DNA from: Mycobacteriales bacterium
GTDB lineage: Bacteria; Actinomycetota; Actinomycetes; DATLTS01
Direction of reading: 5' to 3'
DNA: 64,000 nucleotides
Assembly: GCA_035533475.1 (NCBI GenBank)
Contig: DATLTS010000051.1
Coordinates: 25,445-89,444, forward strand
Shown piece after piece: positions 48,810 through 60,178 of the stretch. The translations under genes were made by a program, and so were the position numbers. The notes beneath the pieces were generated by a model that was not told where the DNA came from, did no database searches, and saw only the letters and a list, made by a program, of their open reading frames with translations. The first letter of the stretch is position 1. Each line of letters starts with the position of its first letter.

Positions 48810-49582
48810 CCCGCGGTGCGGCGCGCCGGCCGCGCCCGCATCCCTCCGGTGCCCCGCCGCCGGAGCTCCCGCCCCAGCTGGTGCCGCGCCACGTGGCACT
48901 GGTCATGGACGGCAACGGTCGATGGGCGGCGCAGCGGGGCCTGCCGCGAACCGCGGGCCACGAGGCTGGCGAGTCGTCGCTGCTGGACTGCGTCGAAGGC
49001 GCCATCGAGATCGGGGTGCGATGGCTCTCCGCCTACGCGTTCTCCACCGAGAACTGGCGGCGCTCACCCGACGAGGTGCGCTTTCTGATGGGATTCAACC
49101 GAGACGTGATCCGTCGCCGGCGGGACGAGATGCACGAGATGGGGGTGCGGGTCCGCTGGGCCGGCCGCCGGCCCCGGCTCTGGCGCAGCGTCATCCGCGA
49201 ACTCGAAGCCGCCGAGGAACTGACCCGGGCCAACCGGGTGCTCACCCTCACCATGTGCGTCAACTACGGGGGGCGGGCCGAGATCGCGGACGCGGCCCGG
49301 GGGATCGGGCGCGACGTTGCCAGCGGCCGGCTGGACCCGGAGAAGATCGACGAACGGCTGGTGCGTCGTTACCTCGACGAGCCGGAGATGCCCGACGTCG
49401 ACCTGTTCGTCAGGTCCTCCGGGGAGCAGCGGATCTCGAACTTCCTGCTCTGGCAGTCCGCCTACGCCGAGCTGGTTTTCAGCGACACGCTGTGGCCGGA
49501 GTTCGATCGCCGCGACCTGTGGGCGGCGATCGAGACCTACGCCGCGCGGGACCGGCGCTACGGCGGCGCGTTGCCGCGGTGA
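48806..49582 (+). CDS. uppS: Isoprenyl diphosphate synthase (UppS)
   Basis: A 258-residue cis-prenyltransferase of the UppS family, which makes the polyprenyl carrier used by the wall and polysaccharide pathways. [20 protein letters not shown] has the catalytic Asp, [16 protein letters not shown] and [20 protein letters not shown] are conserved, and the end [20 protein letters not shown] is typical. ATG overlaps recO. It supplies the carrier used by the sugar transferase at 5.2 kb. Confidence 0.95.
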   Translation: MTRGAARRPRPHPSGAPPPELPPQLVPRHVALVMDGNGRWAAQRGLPRTAGHEAGESSLLDCVEGAIEIGVRWLSAYAFSTENWRRSPDEVRFLMGFNRDVIRRRRDEMHEMGVRVRWAGRRPRLWRSVIRELEAAEELTRANRVLTLTMCVNYGGRAEIADAARGIGRDVASGRLDPEKIDERLVRRYLDEPEMPDVDLFVRSSGEQRISNFLLWQSAYAELVFSDTLWPEFDRRDLWAAIETYAARDRRYGGALPR

Positions 49583-49592
49583 GGCGGCCCGG

Positions 49593-49904
49593 TCAGCGGC
49601 CGGCCTGCCAGCCGGCCGCCACTACGACGAGGGCGACGGCGGCCATGCGGCCGAGTCGGGGGCCGGGCTCGAGCCTGGGCCAGGACAGGGTGAGCAGCCA
49701 GCCGAGCAACCCGGCGATGCCGAGCAGCGCGACCGCCCCACCGGGCCCGCGGACGAACAGGCCGGTGAGTAGTAGCGCGACCGCCCCGAGGAACACCACC
49801 CAGCGTGGGGCGGCGGCCAGGTAGGCCGCCGGGCGCAGGCTGAGCCGTTCCACCCGCCGCCGCAGGTCCGAGGCGGCGCGGGGCGGGTCTTTCGGGGTCG
49901 GCAC
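49593..49904 (-). CDS. Small membrane protein (DUF6703-like), unknown function
   Basis: A 103-residue protein with a basic N-terminus (RRRVERLSLRPAAYLAA) and three hydrophobic segments (WVVFLGAVALLLTGLFV, GGAVALLGIAGLLGWLLTL, MAAVALVVVAAGW). Proteins like this lie next to uppS in actinobacteria; the DUF label is from memory and should be treated as tentative. GTG start at 49904. It diverges from the small monooxygenase gene across 32 bases and converges on uppS. Confidence 0.6.
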   Translation of the reverse strand: MPTPKDPPRAASDLRRRVERLSLRPAAYLAAAPRWVVFLGAVALLLTGLFVRGPGGAVALLGIAGLLGWLLTLSWPRLEPGPRLGRMAAVALVVVAAGWQAGR

Positions 49905-49936
49905 GGCGACGATGGTCGCAGACGAGGGGAGTCCGG

Positions 49937-50266
49937 GTGCTGGCGGTGCTGCGGTTCGTCGTTCCGATCGGGACCGGGGTCGGGTTCGCCGACGCCGCCG
50001 GAGAGCTGCTGGCGGCGCTGTCCGGCCGCCCGGGCCTTCTCCGCGGCCAGCTCGGCCGGGCGGTCGACGACCCGCAGAGCTGGATTCTGGTCACCGAGTG
50101 GGTCGGCGTCGGCGACTACCGGCGGGCGCTCGGCACCGGCGAGGTCAAGCTGGCGAGCGGCCCGGTGCTCGGGTATCTGGACCCGCAGCCGAGTGCGTTC
50201 GAGGTGCTGGAGCTCCGCAGCGACGGACGGGTCCGGTCGACCCCGAGCGACCGGGCCGAACCGTAA
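49937..50266 (+). CDS. Antibiotic-biosynthesis-monooxygenase-like (ABM) domain protein
   Basis: A 109-residue dimeric alpha-beta barrel protein. VLRFVVPIGTGVGFADAAGE, LLRGQLGRAVDDPQSWILVT and EWVGVGDYRRALGTGEVKLA are typical of ABM domains, which include small cofactor-free monooxygenases and haem-degrading enzymes; many have no known substrate. GTG at 49937 follows GAGGGGA. Single gene with its own promoter; the repeat region at 50278 follows. Confidence 0.75.
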   Translation: MLAVLRFVVPIGTGVGFADAAGELLAALSGRPGLLRGQLGRAVDDPQSWILVTEWVGVGDYRRALGTGEVKLASGPVLGYLDPQPSAFEVLELRSDGRVRSTPSDRAEP

Positions 50267-50277
50267 CCGACCCGCGG

Positions 50278-50346
50278 CGAGTGGGCGCTTTGCCCCGGCC
50301 AAACCGCCCACTCGACGCTTGGCCGCCGAGAACGATCGCCCACTCG
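50278..50346. repeat. REP-like inverted repeat with an extra copy
   Basis: CGAGTGGGCG (50278-50287) and CGCCCACTCG (50305-50314) are perfect 10-base arms around a 17-base spacer; a second CGCCCACTCG lies at 50337-50346. No gene in the 50267-50418 gap. The CGAGTG end is shared with the repeat at 37775. Confidence 0.8.
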
Positions 50347-50350
50347 CGCC

Positions 50351-50395
50351 GCGCCGGGCCGCGCCAGGCCGCGCCGGGCCGCGCCGCGCCGGGCC
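50351..50395. repeat. GC-only tandem repeat, 10-bp unit
   Basis: GCGCCGGGCC or one-base variants is repeated about four and a half times, directly after the REP-like block. No coding or signal role seen. Confidence 0.7.
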
Positions 50396-50418
50396 GGCCC
50401 GGGGGGTAACGGGGCCGG

Positions 50419-50883
50419 CTACCCGGTGGCGGCCTGGACCGCCCGGGCGATCGTGCGGGCCCCCTGGTAGGTCAGGCCGAGCAACGAGACGTGCCGCCAG
50501 GAGACCCGCCCGTCGGCGTCAACCACGAACACCGACCTCCGGGTCCCCAGCACGCTCTTGACGCCGTACAGCTCGGTCACCGTGCCCCCGACGTCGGCGA
50601 GCAGCGGGAACGAGAGCCCGCGGTGGGCGGCGAACTTCTCGTGGGAGGCCATGCCCTGGGTCGAGATCCCCCACAGCGTGGCTCCGACGTCGGTGAGCAC
50701 GCTGAACTCGTCCTGGTAGGAGCACAGCTGCCGGGTGCAGACGGGCGTCTCGTCGCCCGGGTAGAACGCGAGGACCAGCGGATGCCCGCGCTCGGCGGCC
50801 AACGAGTAGTCGCGGACCCCGTCGGGCGAGGTGCCGGGAAGGGTGAAGTCCGGCGCCTGGTCGCCGACCGCTGGACCGCTCAT
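50419..50883 (-). CDS. Peroxiredoxin, PrxQ/BCP type
   Basis: A 154-residue thioredoxin-fold peroxidase that reduces organic peroxides and H2O2. The catalytic site is PGDETPVCTRQLCSYQDEF: peroxidatic cysteine in TPVC and resolving cysteine five residues later, the atypical 2-Cys pattern of PrxQ. APDFTLPGTSPDGVRDYSLA is the normal start. ATG at 50883 has GAGGTGAGAG upstream. It diverges from glyS across a 103-base gap. Confidence 0.9.
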   Translation of the reverse strand: MSGPAVGDQAPDFTLPGTSPDGVRDYSLAAERGHPLVLAFYPGDETPVCTRQLCSYQDEFSVLTDVGATLWGISTQGMASHEKFAAHRGLSFPLLADVGGTVTELYGVKSVLGTRRSVFVVDADGRVSWRHVSLLGLTYQGARTIARAVQAATG

Positions 50884-50986
50884 TGCCGCACTCTCACCTC
50901 GTTGTCGATGACCGCACAGTAATCTCGTGCCAGCAGTTCCCGCCTCCCGGGCCTCACCACCGACCGCCAGCCGGATGGAGCAGACG

Positions 50987-52369
50987 ATGGCCGCCGATCG
51001 TTTGGAAACCCTGGTCAGTCTCTCGAAGCGGCGGGGGATCGTCTTCCCGTCCAGTGACATCTACGGCGGCCTGCGCTCGTCCTGGGACTACGGACCGCTC
51101 GGCGTGGAGCTGAAGAACAACGTCAAGCGCCAATGGTGGAAGGCCATGGTGCACGAACGTGACGACATCGTCGGCCTCGACTCGTCGGTCATTCTCGCGC
51201 CGCAGGTGTGGGAGACCTCGGGTCACGTTCACGAGTTCGTCGACCCGCTCACCGAGTGCCTGGTGTGTCACAAGCGCTGGCGGGCCGATCATCTCGCGGA
51301 GAGCTACGCCGAACGGCACAAGGGCAAGCAGCCCGAACACGGCCTGGCCGACGTCAGCTGTCCGAGCTGCGGGACCAAGGGCTCGTTCACCGAGCCGCGG
51401 ATGTTCAACGGGCTGCTCAAGACCTACCTCGGGCCGGTAGAGGACGAGAGCGGGCTGTCCTACCTGCGCCCGGAGACCGCGCAGGGCATCTTCATCAACT
51501 ACCTGAACGTCCAGCAGTCGGCCCGGCGCAAGCCCCCGTTCGGCATCGGTCAGATCGGCAAGTCGTTTCGCAACGAGATCACCCCGGGGAACTTCATCTT
51601 CCGCACCCGCGAGTTCGAGCAGATGGAGATGGAGTTCTTCGTCCCGCCGGGAACGGACGAGGGTTGGCACGACTACTGGATCGCCGAGCGCACCAGGTGG
51701 TACGTCGACCTCGGGGTCGATCCGGGCGACCTGCGCCATTACGAACACCCGAAGGAGAAGCTCTCGCACTACTCGAAGCGAACGGTGGACATCGAGTACC
51801 GGTTCGCCTTCACCGGCACCGAGTGGGGCGAGCTCGAGGGGGTGGCCAACCGGACGGATTTCGACCTCACCGCCCACTCGAAGGCGACCGGGATCGACCT
51901 GTCCTACTTCGACCAGGAGAGCGAGCGCTACGTCCCGTGGGTGATCGAGCCGGCCGCGGGGGTCGACCGGGCCACGCTGATGTTCCTGCTCGACGCCTAC
52001 GACGAGGACGAGGCGCCGAACACGAAGGGTGGCGTGGACAAGCGGACCGTGCTCCGGCTGGACCGGCGCCTCGCTCCGATCAAGGCGGCCGTCCTGCCGC
52101 TGTCCCGCAACGAGCGGCTGTCGCCGGTCGCCCGTGACCTCGCCGCCGAGCTGCGCCGGCGCTGGAACGTGGACTTCGACGATGCCGGGGCGATCGGGCG
52201 CCGCTACCGCCGGCAGGACGAGGTGGGCACCCCCTACTGCGTGACCGTCGACTTCGACACCATCGACGACCAGGCCGTGACGGTGCGCGAACGCGACTCG
52301 ATGGCCCAGGAGCGGGTGGCCTGCGCGGCGCTCACCGGCTACCTCGCCGAACGGTTGCCAGCCTGCTGA
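50987..52369 (+). CDS. glyS: Glycyl-tRNA synthetase, dimeric type
   Basis: A 460-residue class II synthetase of the eukaryal/archaeal type used by actinobacteria, which charges tRNA-Gly. [20 protein letters not shown] and [14 protein letters not shown] (motif 2 with the ATP-binding Arg), [20 protein letters not shown], and motif 3 [18 protein letters not shown] are clear, with C-x2-C pairs ECLVCHKRW and [12 protein letters not shown] at 50987 has GGAG six bases upstream; the ATG at 50975 and GTG at 50927 are weaker. ppdK follows after a 52-base gap. Confidence 0.96.
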   Translation: MAADRLETLVSLSKRRGIVFPSSDIYGGLRSSWDYGPLGVELKNNVKRQWWKAMVHERDDIVGLDSSVILAPQVWETSGHVHEFVDPLTECLVCHKRWRADHLAESYAERHKGKQPEHGLADVSCPSCGTKGSFTEPRMFNGLLKTYLGPVEDESGLSYLRPETAQGIFINYLNVQQSARRKPPFGIGQIGKSFRNEITPGNFIFRTREFEQMEMEFFVPPGTDEGWHDYWIAERTRWYVDLGVDPGDLRHYEHPKEKLSHYSKRTVDIEYRFAFTGTEWGELEGVANRTDFDLTAHSKATGIDLSYFDQESERYVPWVIEPAAGVDRATLMFLLDAYDEDEAPNTKGGVDKRTVLRLDRRLAPIKAAVLPLSRNERLSPVARDLAAELRRRWNVDFDDAGAIGRRYRRQDEVGTPYCVTVDFDTIDDQAVTVRERDSMAQERVACAALTGYLAERLPAC

Positions 52370-52421
52370 GGGTTGCGACGTAGGGTTCGGTGGACGGAGC
52401 GGGTAGCCGAGGGAGCGCGGG

Positions 52422-55109
52422 TTGACGAAGTACGTCTACGACTTCACCGAGGGGAACCGGGACCTCAAGGACCTGCTCGGCGGCAAGGGCGCGAACCTTG
52501 CCGAGATGACCAACCTCGGGCTGCCGGTGCCGCCCGGTTTCACGATCACGACCGAAGCCTGCCGCGACTACCTCACCAGCGGCGAGGTGCCCAAGGAGCT
52601 TGCCGACGAGGTCAGCGAGCACCTGGACCGCCTGGAGCGGGCGCGGGGGAAGCGGCTCGGCCAGCCGGGTGATCCGTTGCTCGTCTCGGTCCGCAGCGGG
52701 GCGAAGTTCTCCATGCCGGGGATGATGGACACCGTCCTCAACATCGGGCTCAACGACGAGTCGGTGGACGGCCTGGCCGAGCAGTCCGGGTCGCCGCGAT
52801 TCGCCTGGGACTCCTACCGACGTCTGGTCGCGATGTTCGGCAAGACGGTGCTGGGGATCGACGGCGAGCTGTTCGAGCACGCCCTGGAGGAGGCCAAGCG
52901 CCGGCGCGGCACGGCGAGTGACCTGGACCTCGACGGCGCGGATTTCCGCGCGCTGGTCGACGAGTACAAGACGATCGTACGCACCCACGCCGGGCGTGAG
53001 TTCCCGACCGACCCGCGCGAGCAGATGGACCTCGCGGTCCGGGCGGTCTTCGACTCCTGGAACGGCGATCGGGCCAAGCTCTACCGCCGCCAGGAACGGA
53101 TCCCGGCCGACCTCGGCACCGCCGTCAACATCGTTGCGATGGTCTTCGGCAACATCGGCTCGGACTCCGGGACCGGCGTCGCGTTCACCCGGGATCCGGG
53201 CAGCGGGAACCAGGGTGTCTACGGCGACTATCTCCAGAACGCCCAGGGCGAGGACGTGGTCGCCGGCATCCGCAACACCCTGCCGCTCGAGCAGCTCGAG
53301 CAGATCGACAAGCCCTGCTACGACGAGCTGCTGCAGATCATGGCGACCCTGGAGAACCACTACCGCGACCTGTGCGACATCGAGTTCACCATCGAGCGGC
53401 ACAAACTTTGGATGTTGCAGACGCGGGTCGGCAAGCGAACCGCGGCGGCGGCGTTCCGGATCGCCACCCAGTTCGTCGACGAAGGCCTGATCGGTCTCGA
53501 CGAGGCGCTCACCCGGGTCACCGGGGCCCAGCTCGGCCAGCTGATGTTCCCCAGGTTCGACGACGCCGCGGCTCCCACCCGGATCGCCAAGGGCATGAAC
53601 GCGAGCCCGGGCGCGGCCGTGGGCAAAGCGGTGTTCGCATCCGACCGCGCGGTCGCGCTCGCCGCCGCCGGTGAGCAGGTGATCCTGGTGCGCCGCGAGA
53701 CCAACCCGGACGACCTCGGCGGGATGATCGCGGCCAACGGGATCCTCACCAGCCGGGGCGGGAAGACTTCTCATGCCGCCGTGGTGGCCCGGGGGATGGG
53801 AAAGACCTGCGTCTGCGGCGCGGAGGAACTCGAGGTCGACGTGCCGGGCCGCCGGTTCACCGCGCCCGGCGGGGTGACCGTCGAGGAGGGCGACGTCATC
53901 TCCATCGACGGGACCAGCGGAGCGGTCTACCTCGGCGAGGTCGCGGTCGTCCCATCGCCGGTCGTGCAGTACTTCGAGGATGCTCTGGCGCCGGACGGGG
54001 ACGAGCTGGTGGCGGCCGTGCACCGGTTGATGAACCATGCCGACGAGCGGCGTCGGCTCGCGGTCCGGGCCAACGCCGACACCGGGGAGGACGCCGTCCG
54101 GGCCCGGGCCTTCGGCGCCCAGGGGATCGGCCTGTGCCGGACCGAGCACATGTTCCTCGGCGACCGCCGCCGCCACGTGGAGCGGCTGATCCTGGCCGAA
54201 GGCGACGAGCAGCGCGAAGCTGCCCTGGCCGCCCTGCTCCCGCTGCAGCGGGCGGACTTCGAGGCCATCTTCGCCGCGATGGACGGCCTGCCGGTCACCG
54301 TGCGGCTGCTCGATCCGCCGCTGCACGAGTTCCTGCCGGACCTGACCGAGCTCTCGGTCCGGGTCGCGCTCGCCGAGGCGGACGGCAAGGCGACGGCGGC
54401 GGACGTCAGCCTGCTGTTGGCGGTGCGCAGGTTGCACGAGCAGAACCCGATGCTGGGCCTGCGCGGTGTCCGGCTCGGCCTCGTGGTCCCGGGGCTGTTC
54501 GCATTGCAGGTCCGGGCGATCGCGGAGGCGGCGGCGGCGCGGACCCGGACCGGCGGCCGACCGGTCGTCGAGATCATGATTCCGCTGGTCGGCGCGGTCC
54601 AGGAACTGGAGGTGATCCGCGAGGAGGCGGAGGGCGTGTTGCGGGAGGTCGCCCGGGAGACCGGCGTCGACCTCGAGTACCTGATCGGCACGATGATCGA
54701 GCTGCCCCGGGCTGCGCTGACCGCCGGGCAGATCGCCGGGTCCGCCGAATTCTTCTCGTTCGGGACCAACGACCTGACCCAGACGACGTGGGGCTTTTCC
54801 CGCGACGACGTCGAGTCCTCGTTCTTCACCCGCTATCTGGACCTGGGCATTTTCGGGGTCTCCCCGTTCGAGTCGCTGGACCGTGACGGGGTCGGCCGCC
54901 TGGTGCGGATCGCCTGCGAGGAGGGACGTAGGGCCCGACCGGATCTGCACCTCGGGGTCTGCGGCGAGCACGGCGGCGACCCGGACAGCGTGCACTTCTT
55001 CCACGACGTCGGACTGGACTACGTGTCCTGCTCTCCGTTTCGGGTGCCGGTTGCTCGGCTCGAGGCCGGCCGCGCCGCCATCGAGGGCGCGGGCAGCGAC
55101 AGTCGCTGA
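52422..55109 (+). CDS. ppdK: Pyruvate, phosphate dikinase PPDK
   Basis: An 895-residue PPDK that converts pyruvate, ATP and phosphate to phosphoenolpyruvate, AMP and diphosphate, a gluconeogenic step or its reverse. The nucleotide-grasp domain begins YDFTEGNRDLKDLLGGKGAN, the swivelling domain has the phosphohistidine GGKTSHAAVVARGMG (His451), and the PEP domain has NDLTQTTWGFSRDD and the catalytic cysteine in LHLGVCGEHGGDP. TTG at 52422; GAGGGAGCG lies just upstream. Length is normal. dgt follows 21 bases later. Confidence 0.96.
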   Translation: MTKYVYDFTEGNRDLKDLLGGKGANLAEMTNLGLPVPPGFTITTEACRDYLTSGEVPKELADEVSEHLDRLERARGKRLGQPGDPLLVSVRSGAKFSMPGMMDTVLNIGLNDESVDGLAEQSGSPRFAWDSYRRLVAMFGKTVLGIDGELFEHALEEAKRRRGTASDLDLDGADFRALVDEYKTIVRTHAGREFPTDPREQMDLAVRAVFDSWNGDRAKLYRRQERIPADLGTAVNIVAMVFGNIGSDSGTGVAFTRDPGSGNQGVYGDYLQNAQGEDVVAGIRNTLPLEQLEQIDKPCYDELLQIMATLENHYRDLCDIEFTIERHKLWMLQTRVGKRTAAAAFRIATQFVDEGLIGLDEALTRVTGAQLGQLMFPRFDDAAAPTRIAKGMNASPGAAVGKAVFASDRAVALAAAGEQVILVRRETNPDDLGGMIAANGILTSRGGKTSHAAVVARGMGKTCVCGAEELEVDVPGRRFTAPGGVTVEEGDVISIDGTSGAVYLGEVAVVPSPVVQYFEDALAPDGDELVAAVHRLMNHADERRRLAVRANADTGEDAVRARAFGAQGIGLCRTEHMFLGDRRRHVERLILAEGDEQREAALAALLPLQRADFEAIFAAMDGLPVTVRLLDPPLHEFLPDLTELSVRVALAEADGKATAADVSLLLAVRRLHEQNPMLGLRGVRLGLVVPGLFALQVRAIAEAAAARTRTGGRPVVEIMIPLVGAVQELEVIREEAEGVLREVARETGVDLEYLIGTMIELPRAALTAGQIAGSAEFFSFGTNDLTQTTWGFSRDDVESSFFTRYLDLGIFGVSPFESLDRDGVGRLVRIACEEGRRARPDLHLGVCGEHGGDPDSVHFFHDVGLDYVSCSPFRVPVARLEAGRAAIEGAGSDSR

Positions 55110-55130
55110 CCACCGGCGACGGAGCGTGCC

Positions 55131-56375
55131 ATGAGCGACCCGACCGGCTACGACGAGCCGGCCCGCGCCCGCCGGGTGCCCGAGCCCGGGAAGGCGGCCC
55201 GCTCCGGACGATCGGTGTTCGAGCGGGACCGGGCCCGCGTCTTGCACAGCGCCGCCCTGCGTCGACTGGCGGCCAAGACCCAGGTGGTGGGGGTCGGGGT
55301 CGACGACTTTCCGCGGACGCGGCTCACCCATTCGCTGGAATGCGCGCAGATCGGCCGGGAGCTGGCCCACGCGCTCGGTGCCGACCCGGACGTCGTCGAC
55401 GCCGCCTGCCTGGCGCACGACCTCGGGCATCCGCCGTTTGGGCACAACGGAGAGCAGGCCCTGGACGGCATCGCCCAACCGTGCGGTGGTTTCGAGGGCA
55501 ACGCCCAGAGCCTGCGGGTGCTCACCAGACTCGAGGCGAAGACGCTGGACCCGGACGGACGCTCGGCCGGGCTGAACCTCACCCGGGCCGCCCTCGATGC
55601 CGCCACCAAGTACCCGTGGGCCCGCCGCGACGGTGACCGCAAGTACTGCGTGTATCCCGACGACGCGGACGTGTTCGAGTGGCTGCGCGCCGACTCACCG
55701 GTCGGCGACCGGCGCTGCCTGGAGGCGCAGATCATGGACTGGGCGGATGACGTCGCGTACTCCGTGCACGACCTCGAGGACGGTGTGCACGCCGACCACG
55801 TCGACCTCGCCGCTCTCGACGACCCGGTCGAACGAGCGGAACTCGTGGCCGTCGCCAGCCGGATCTACAGCGATGCCACGACCGATGTTCTGGCCGCGGC
55901 GCTCGACGGACTGACCGCGACGCCTTGGTGGCTGCACCGTTTCGACGGCGGCCACCGGGCCCACGTCGCGCTCAAGCGGATGACCAGCGAGCTGATCGGC
56001 CGGCTGGTCGCCGCCGCTCTGGAAGCGACCCGGGCCGGGCATGGCGACCGTGCCTTGCGCCGCTACGACGCGGATCTCGCGGTGCCGGCGCAGGCCCGCG
56101 CCGAGTGCGCGGTACTCAAGGCGGTCACCTACCGGTACGTCATGGCCCGCGCCGGGGTCAACTCGGCCCAGGCCAGGGAACGGGCGATCGTCACCGAGCT
56201 CGCGACCGGACTACTCGACCGCGCGCCGGACGCGCTCGCCGCCGAGTTCCGGGACCGCTGGCACGCCGCCAACGACGACGCGGCCCGGCTTCGTGCCGTC
56301 GTCGATCAGGTGGCCTCGCTCACCGACATCTCGGCCCGAGCCTGGCACGCTCGCCTGACTGCTGCCCGGCCCTGA
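55131..56375 (+). CDS. dgt: Deoxyguanosinetriphosphate triphosphohydrolase-like protein (Dgt)
   Basis: A 414-residue HD-domain dNTP triphosphohydrolase. [20 protein letters not shown] and [20 protein letters not shown] supply the H...HD metal ligands; [20 protein letters not shown] supplies the last Asp. It cleaves dNTPs to nucleosides and triphosphate. ATG start at 55131. It lies upstream of dnaG-rpoD, the usual actinobacterial order, separated by a minus-strand small gene. Confidence 0.92.
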   Translation: MSDPTGYDEPARARRVPEPGKAARSGRSVFERDRARVLHSAALRRLAAKTQVVGVGVDDFPRTRLTHSLECAQIGRELAHALGADPDVVDAACLAHDLGHPPFGHNGEQALDGIAQPCGGFEGNAQSLRVLTRLEAKTLDPDGRSAGLNLTRAALDAATKYPWARRDGDRKYCVYPDDADVFEWLRADSPVGDRRCLEAQIMDWADDVAYSVHDLEDGVHADHVDLAALDDPVERAELVAVASRIYSDATTDVLAAALDGLTATPWWLHRFDGGHRAHVALKRMTSELIGRLVAAALEATRAGHGDRALRRYDADLAVPAQARAECAVLKAVTYRYVMARAGVNSAQARERAIVTELATGLLDRAPDALAAEFRDRWHAANDDAARLRAVVDQVASLTDISARAWHARLTAARP

Positions 56376-56383
56376 CATCGTCT

Positions 56384-56611
56384 TCAACGACGCGGGCCGG
56401 CCCTGCCGGCCCGCCGCAGCTCACGATTCACTGACGCCTGCCAGCCACGGATGCTCCGCCCCCGCACCCGGGTGATCGTGCGCCTGGTGTGCGGGGGTGC
56501 CGGCGGGCGATCCCGGCGCACCAGGACCACGGTTGTGACGATGATCCCGAGGACGGCCGCCGCGGCCAGCCCGTCGAGCACGTAGAACACCAGGTGGAGC
56601 ATGCGCTCCAC
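56384..56611 (-). CDS. Small membrane protein, unknown function
   Basis: A 75-residue frame with one long hydrophobic segment (LHLVFYVLDGLAAAAVLGII) followed by a basic tail. GTG at 56611; the inner ATG at 56602 has GGAG three bases away. A strong GC hairpin covers its last codons, so the reading may be chance or the end may double as a terminator. Opposite to dgt and dnaG. Treated as real but weak. Confidence 0.45.
   Translation of the reverse strand: MERMLHLVFYVLDGLAAAAVLGIIVTTVVLVRRDRPPAPPHTRRTITRVRGRSIRGWQASVNRELRRAGRAGPRR
56392..56414. terminator. Candidate bidirectional hairpin after dgt
   Basis: GCGGGCCGGC (56392-56401) and GCCGGCCCGC (56405-56414) form a perfect 10-base stem with a CCT loop, 17 bases after the dgt stop. 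No T-run in either direction, so it may be a Rho-independent-like GC hairpin or only a structured 3' end. Confidence 0.45.
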
Positions 56612-56681
56612 AGTAGGTGTCCGGCCCCGGTAGCGGCCAGGCGCGCGACCTACACTGGCTGCGGCGAGGACTGGAGGACGG

Positions 56682-58522
56682 GTGGCTGGGCGAATCCGGG
56701 ACGAGGACGTCCGGACCGTCCGTGAACGCTCGCCGATCGCCGAGGTGATCGGGCAGCACCTTCAACTGCGCGCCGCCGGCGGCGGATCGCTGAAGGGGCT
56801 GTGTCCGTTCCACGACGAGAAGTCGCCGTCGTTCAACGTCTCACCGGAGCGCGGGCTGTTCCACTGCTTCGGCTGCGGCGAAGGTGGAGACGTGATCCGT
56901 TTCGTGGAGCGGGTCGAGCATCTGTCCTTCGTTGAGGCCGTCGAAAGTCTTGCGCGTCGAGCCGGGATCGCCCTCGAGTACGAGCAGGGCAGTGCCGCAC
57001 CCGGGCGGCAGTCGGGGCAACGCCAGCGGCTGCTCGATGTGCACGCGGCGGCCGGTGCCTTCTACGCCGAACAGCTCGCCACCCCGGCAGCGGCGGCGGG
57101 TCGCGCGTTCCTCACCGATCGCGGCTTCGATCTGGACACGGCCGCCCGGTTCGGGGTCGGCTACGCGCCCGCCGGCTGGGATGCCCTGATCGGCCAGCTG
57201 CGGGGCGAGGGGTTCACCGAGGAGGAGCTGCTGACCGCCGGGGTCGCCCGGCGCAGCGCCAGGGGCAGCGCGATCGATGCATTCCGGGACCGGCTGGTCT
57301 GGCCGATCCGCGACATCAAGGGCGATGTCATCGGCTTCGGCGCGCGGCGGCTCAGTGCGGACGACCCGGTGCAAGCCAAGTACCTCAACACCAGCGAAAC
57401 TCCGTTGTTCAAGAAAAGCCAGGTTCTATATGGGCTCGACCTGGCGAAAGCCGACATCGCCCGGTCCATGCAGGCGGTCGTGGTCGAGGGCTACACCGAC
57501 GTGATGGCCTGTCACCTGGCCGGGGTCAAGACCGCGGTCGCCACTTGCGGGACCGCGTTCGGCACCGAGCACATCGCCATTCTGCGCCGGCTGCTCATGG
57601 ACCAGGACGAGTTCCGCGGCCGGGTCATCTTCACCTTCGACGGGGACGCTGCCGGGCAGAAGGCGGCGCTGCGCGCCTTCGAGGAAGACCAGCGGTTCGT
57701 GACCCAGACCTTCGTCGCGGTCGAGCCGAGCGGCGCCGACCCGTGCGAGCTGCGGATGGCCAAAGGCGACGCGGCGGTGCGTGATCTGATCGCGAGCCAC
57801 GTGCCGCTGTTCGAGTTCGCGATCCGCTCGACGCTGGCCCGCTACGACCTCGAGCTCGTCGAGGATCGGGTCGCCGCGCTCGCCGCGGCCGCGCCGCTGG
57901 TCGCCCGGATGAAGGACCGGGCGTTGCGTCCGGAGTACGCCCGCCGGCTGGCCGGATGGCTCGGCCTCGACGTGGAGCTGGTCCTGCGCCGCGTGGGCGA
58001 GCTCGCCGGCGGCGGGAAGCGGGCGACGTCCGGGCCGCCGGTGCCCGATCGCTCCGATCCCCGGCTGGTGGTCCAGCGCGAGGCGGTCAAGCTTGCCGTG
58101 CAGCGCCCGGCGCTGGCCGGACCGTTGTTCGACGACCTGGACGGCGACGCGTTCAGCCACCCGGCCTATGCCGCCGTGCGCGCGACGGTGGCCGCGGCTG
58201 GCGGGGCCGCGACCTCGGCCGGCGGTCCGGAGTGGGTCGGTCGACTGCGCGAGCTCGCGCCCGAGGACACCGTCCGGGCGCTGGTCACCGAGCTCGCGGT
58301 CGAGCCGATGCGCTCGGACGAGGACGGCATGCCGCGCTACGCCGCCTCCCTGGTGGCCAAGCTGCGGGAGATCGCGGTTAGCCGGCGGCTCAACGAGATC
58401 CGCTCCCGGCTCCAGCGGGTCAACCCCATCGAGGAGCCGGAGCAGCATAAGAAGCTGTTCGGTGAGCTGATCGCACTCGAGGCGCACCGGCGGGCCTTGC
58501 TCGAACAGGGCATCGGCGAGCT

Positions 58523-58526
<4 letters not shown>
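56682..58526 (+). CDS. dnaG: DNA primase DnaG
   Basis: A 614-residue primase that makes RNA primers at the fork. The zinc finger is [20 protein letters not shown] with CFGCGEGGD (C-x2-H...C-x2-C, about residues 41-66). [26 protein letters not shown] and [14 protein letters not shown]. The C-terminal helicase-binding part ends [23 protein letters not shown] start. It overlaps rpoD by GTGA, so the macromolecular-synthesis pair is coupled. Confidence 0.97.
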
Positions 58527-59689
<1,163 letters not shown>

Positions 59690-59705
59690 CGCCGGACGGG
59701 CCCGG

Positions 59706-59984
59706 TCAGCGCAGCGGGCCGTCCGATGGCGGGTAGGGGGGCAGCTCGTCGGTGACCTCGCGGCCACCGACCGTTTCGGCGACCTTGTCCCGGGCGCGGC
59801 GCTTTGCCACGCCGGCGAGGTCGGCGGCCTGGGCCTGGAGCAGGCCCGCGGTCGACTGGATCGCCGGGTTGTCGGCCAGGCCGCGAACCAGCCGGGCGAT
59901 CTGCTCGTATCTGGTGTGCCCGGCCCGCGCACCGAGGACGTAGCCGGTGGTCAGGCCGACGGCGAAGGTCGCCTTGTGGCGCAT
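59706..59984 (-). CDS. YtxH-like small membrane-associated protein
   Basis: A 92-residue protein beginning MRHKATFAVGLTTGYVLGAR, a short glycine-rich hydrophobic start of the kind seen in YtxH-type proteins, then a helical charged body (AGHTRYEQIARLVRGLADNP). ATG at 59984 has GGAGGATCACG upstream, stronger than the upstream GTG. It converges on rpoD. Function unknown; a stress or envelope role is only suggested by the family. Confidence 0.65.
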   Translation of the reverse strand: MRHKATFAVGLTTGYVLGARAGHTRYEQIARLVRGLADNPAIQSTAGLLQAQAADLAGVAKRRARDKVAETVGGREVTDELPPYPPSDGPLR

Positions 59985-60105
59985 CGTGATCCTCCAGGGG
60001 TCGCACCGACCAGCTACCCGATTGGCGGGCAGCTTACGCATGGTCGGCCGGGCGGGGACTGCTGTGCGGTAATCTCCGGATGCCGTCCGGCGTTTCGGTC
60101 GCCGA

Positions 60106-60178
60106 TCCCGCGTAGCTCAATTGGCAGAGCGTCCGGCTGTTAACCGGCAGGTTACAGGTTCGAGTCCTGTCGCGGGAG
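60106..60178 (+). tRNA. tRNA-Asn (anticodon GTT)
   Basis: A complete cloverleaf: acceptor TCCCGCG/CGCGGGA, D arm GCTCAATTGGCAGAGC, anticodon loop CTGTTAA with anticodon GTT, T arm ACAGG-TTCGAGT-CCTGT, discriminator G. The top anticodon-stem pair (27-43) is a T-C mismatch; the other four pairs hold. CCA is not encoded. Broken mobile-element genes begin right after it, so it is a likely integration site. Confidence 0.95.

Noticed and set aside
50351..50395. GC tandem repeat as a functional origin or terminator
   Set aside because: No DnaA boxes, no AT-rich part and no T-run; probably simple slippage.
52332..55478. 1048-codon minus frame opposite ppdK and dgt
   Set aside because: Antisense shadow of strong conserved genes; no recognisable motif or start signal.
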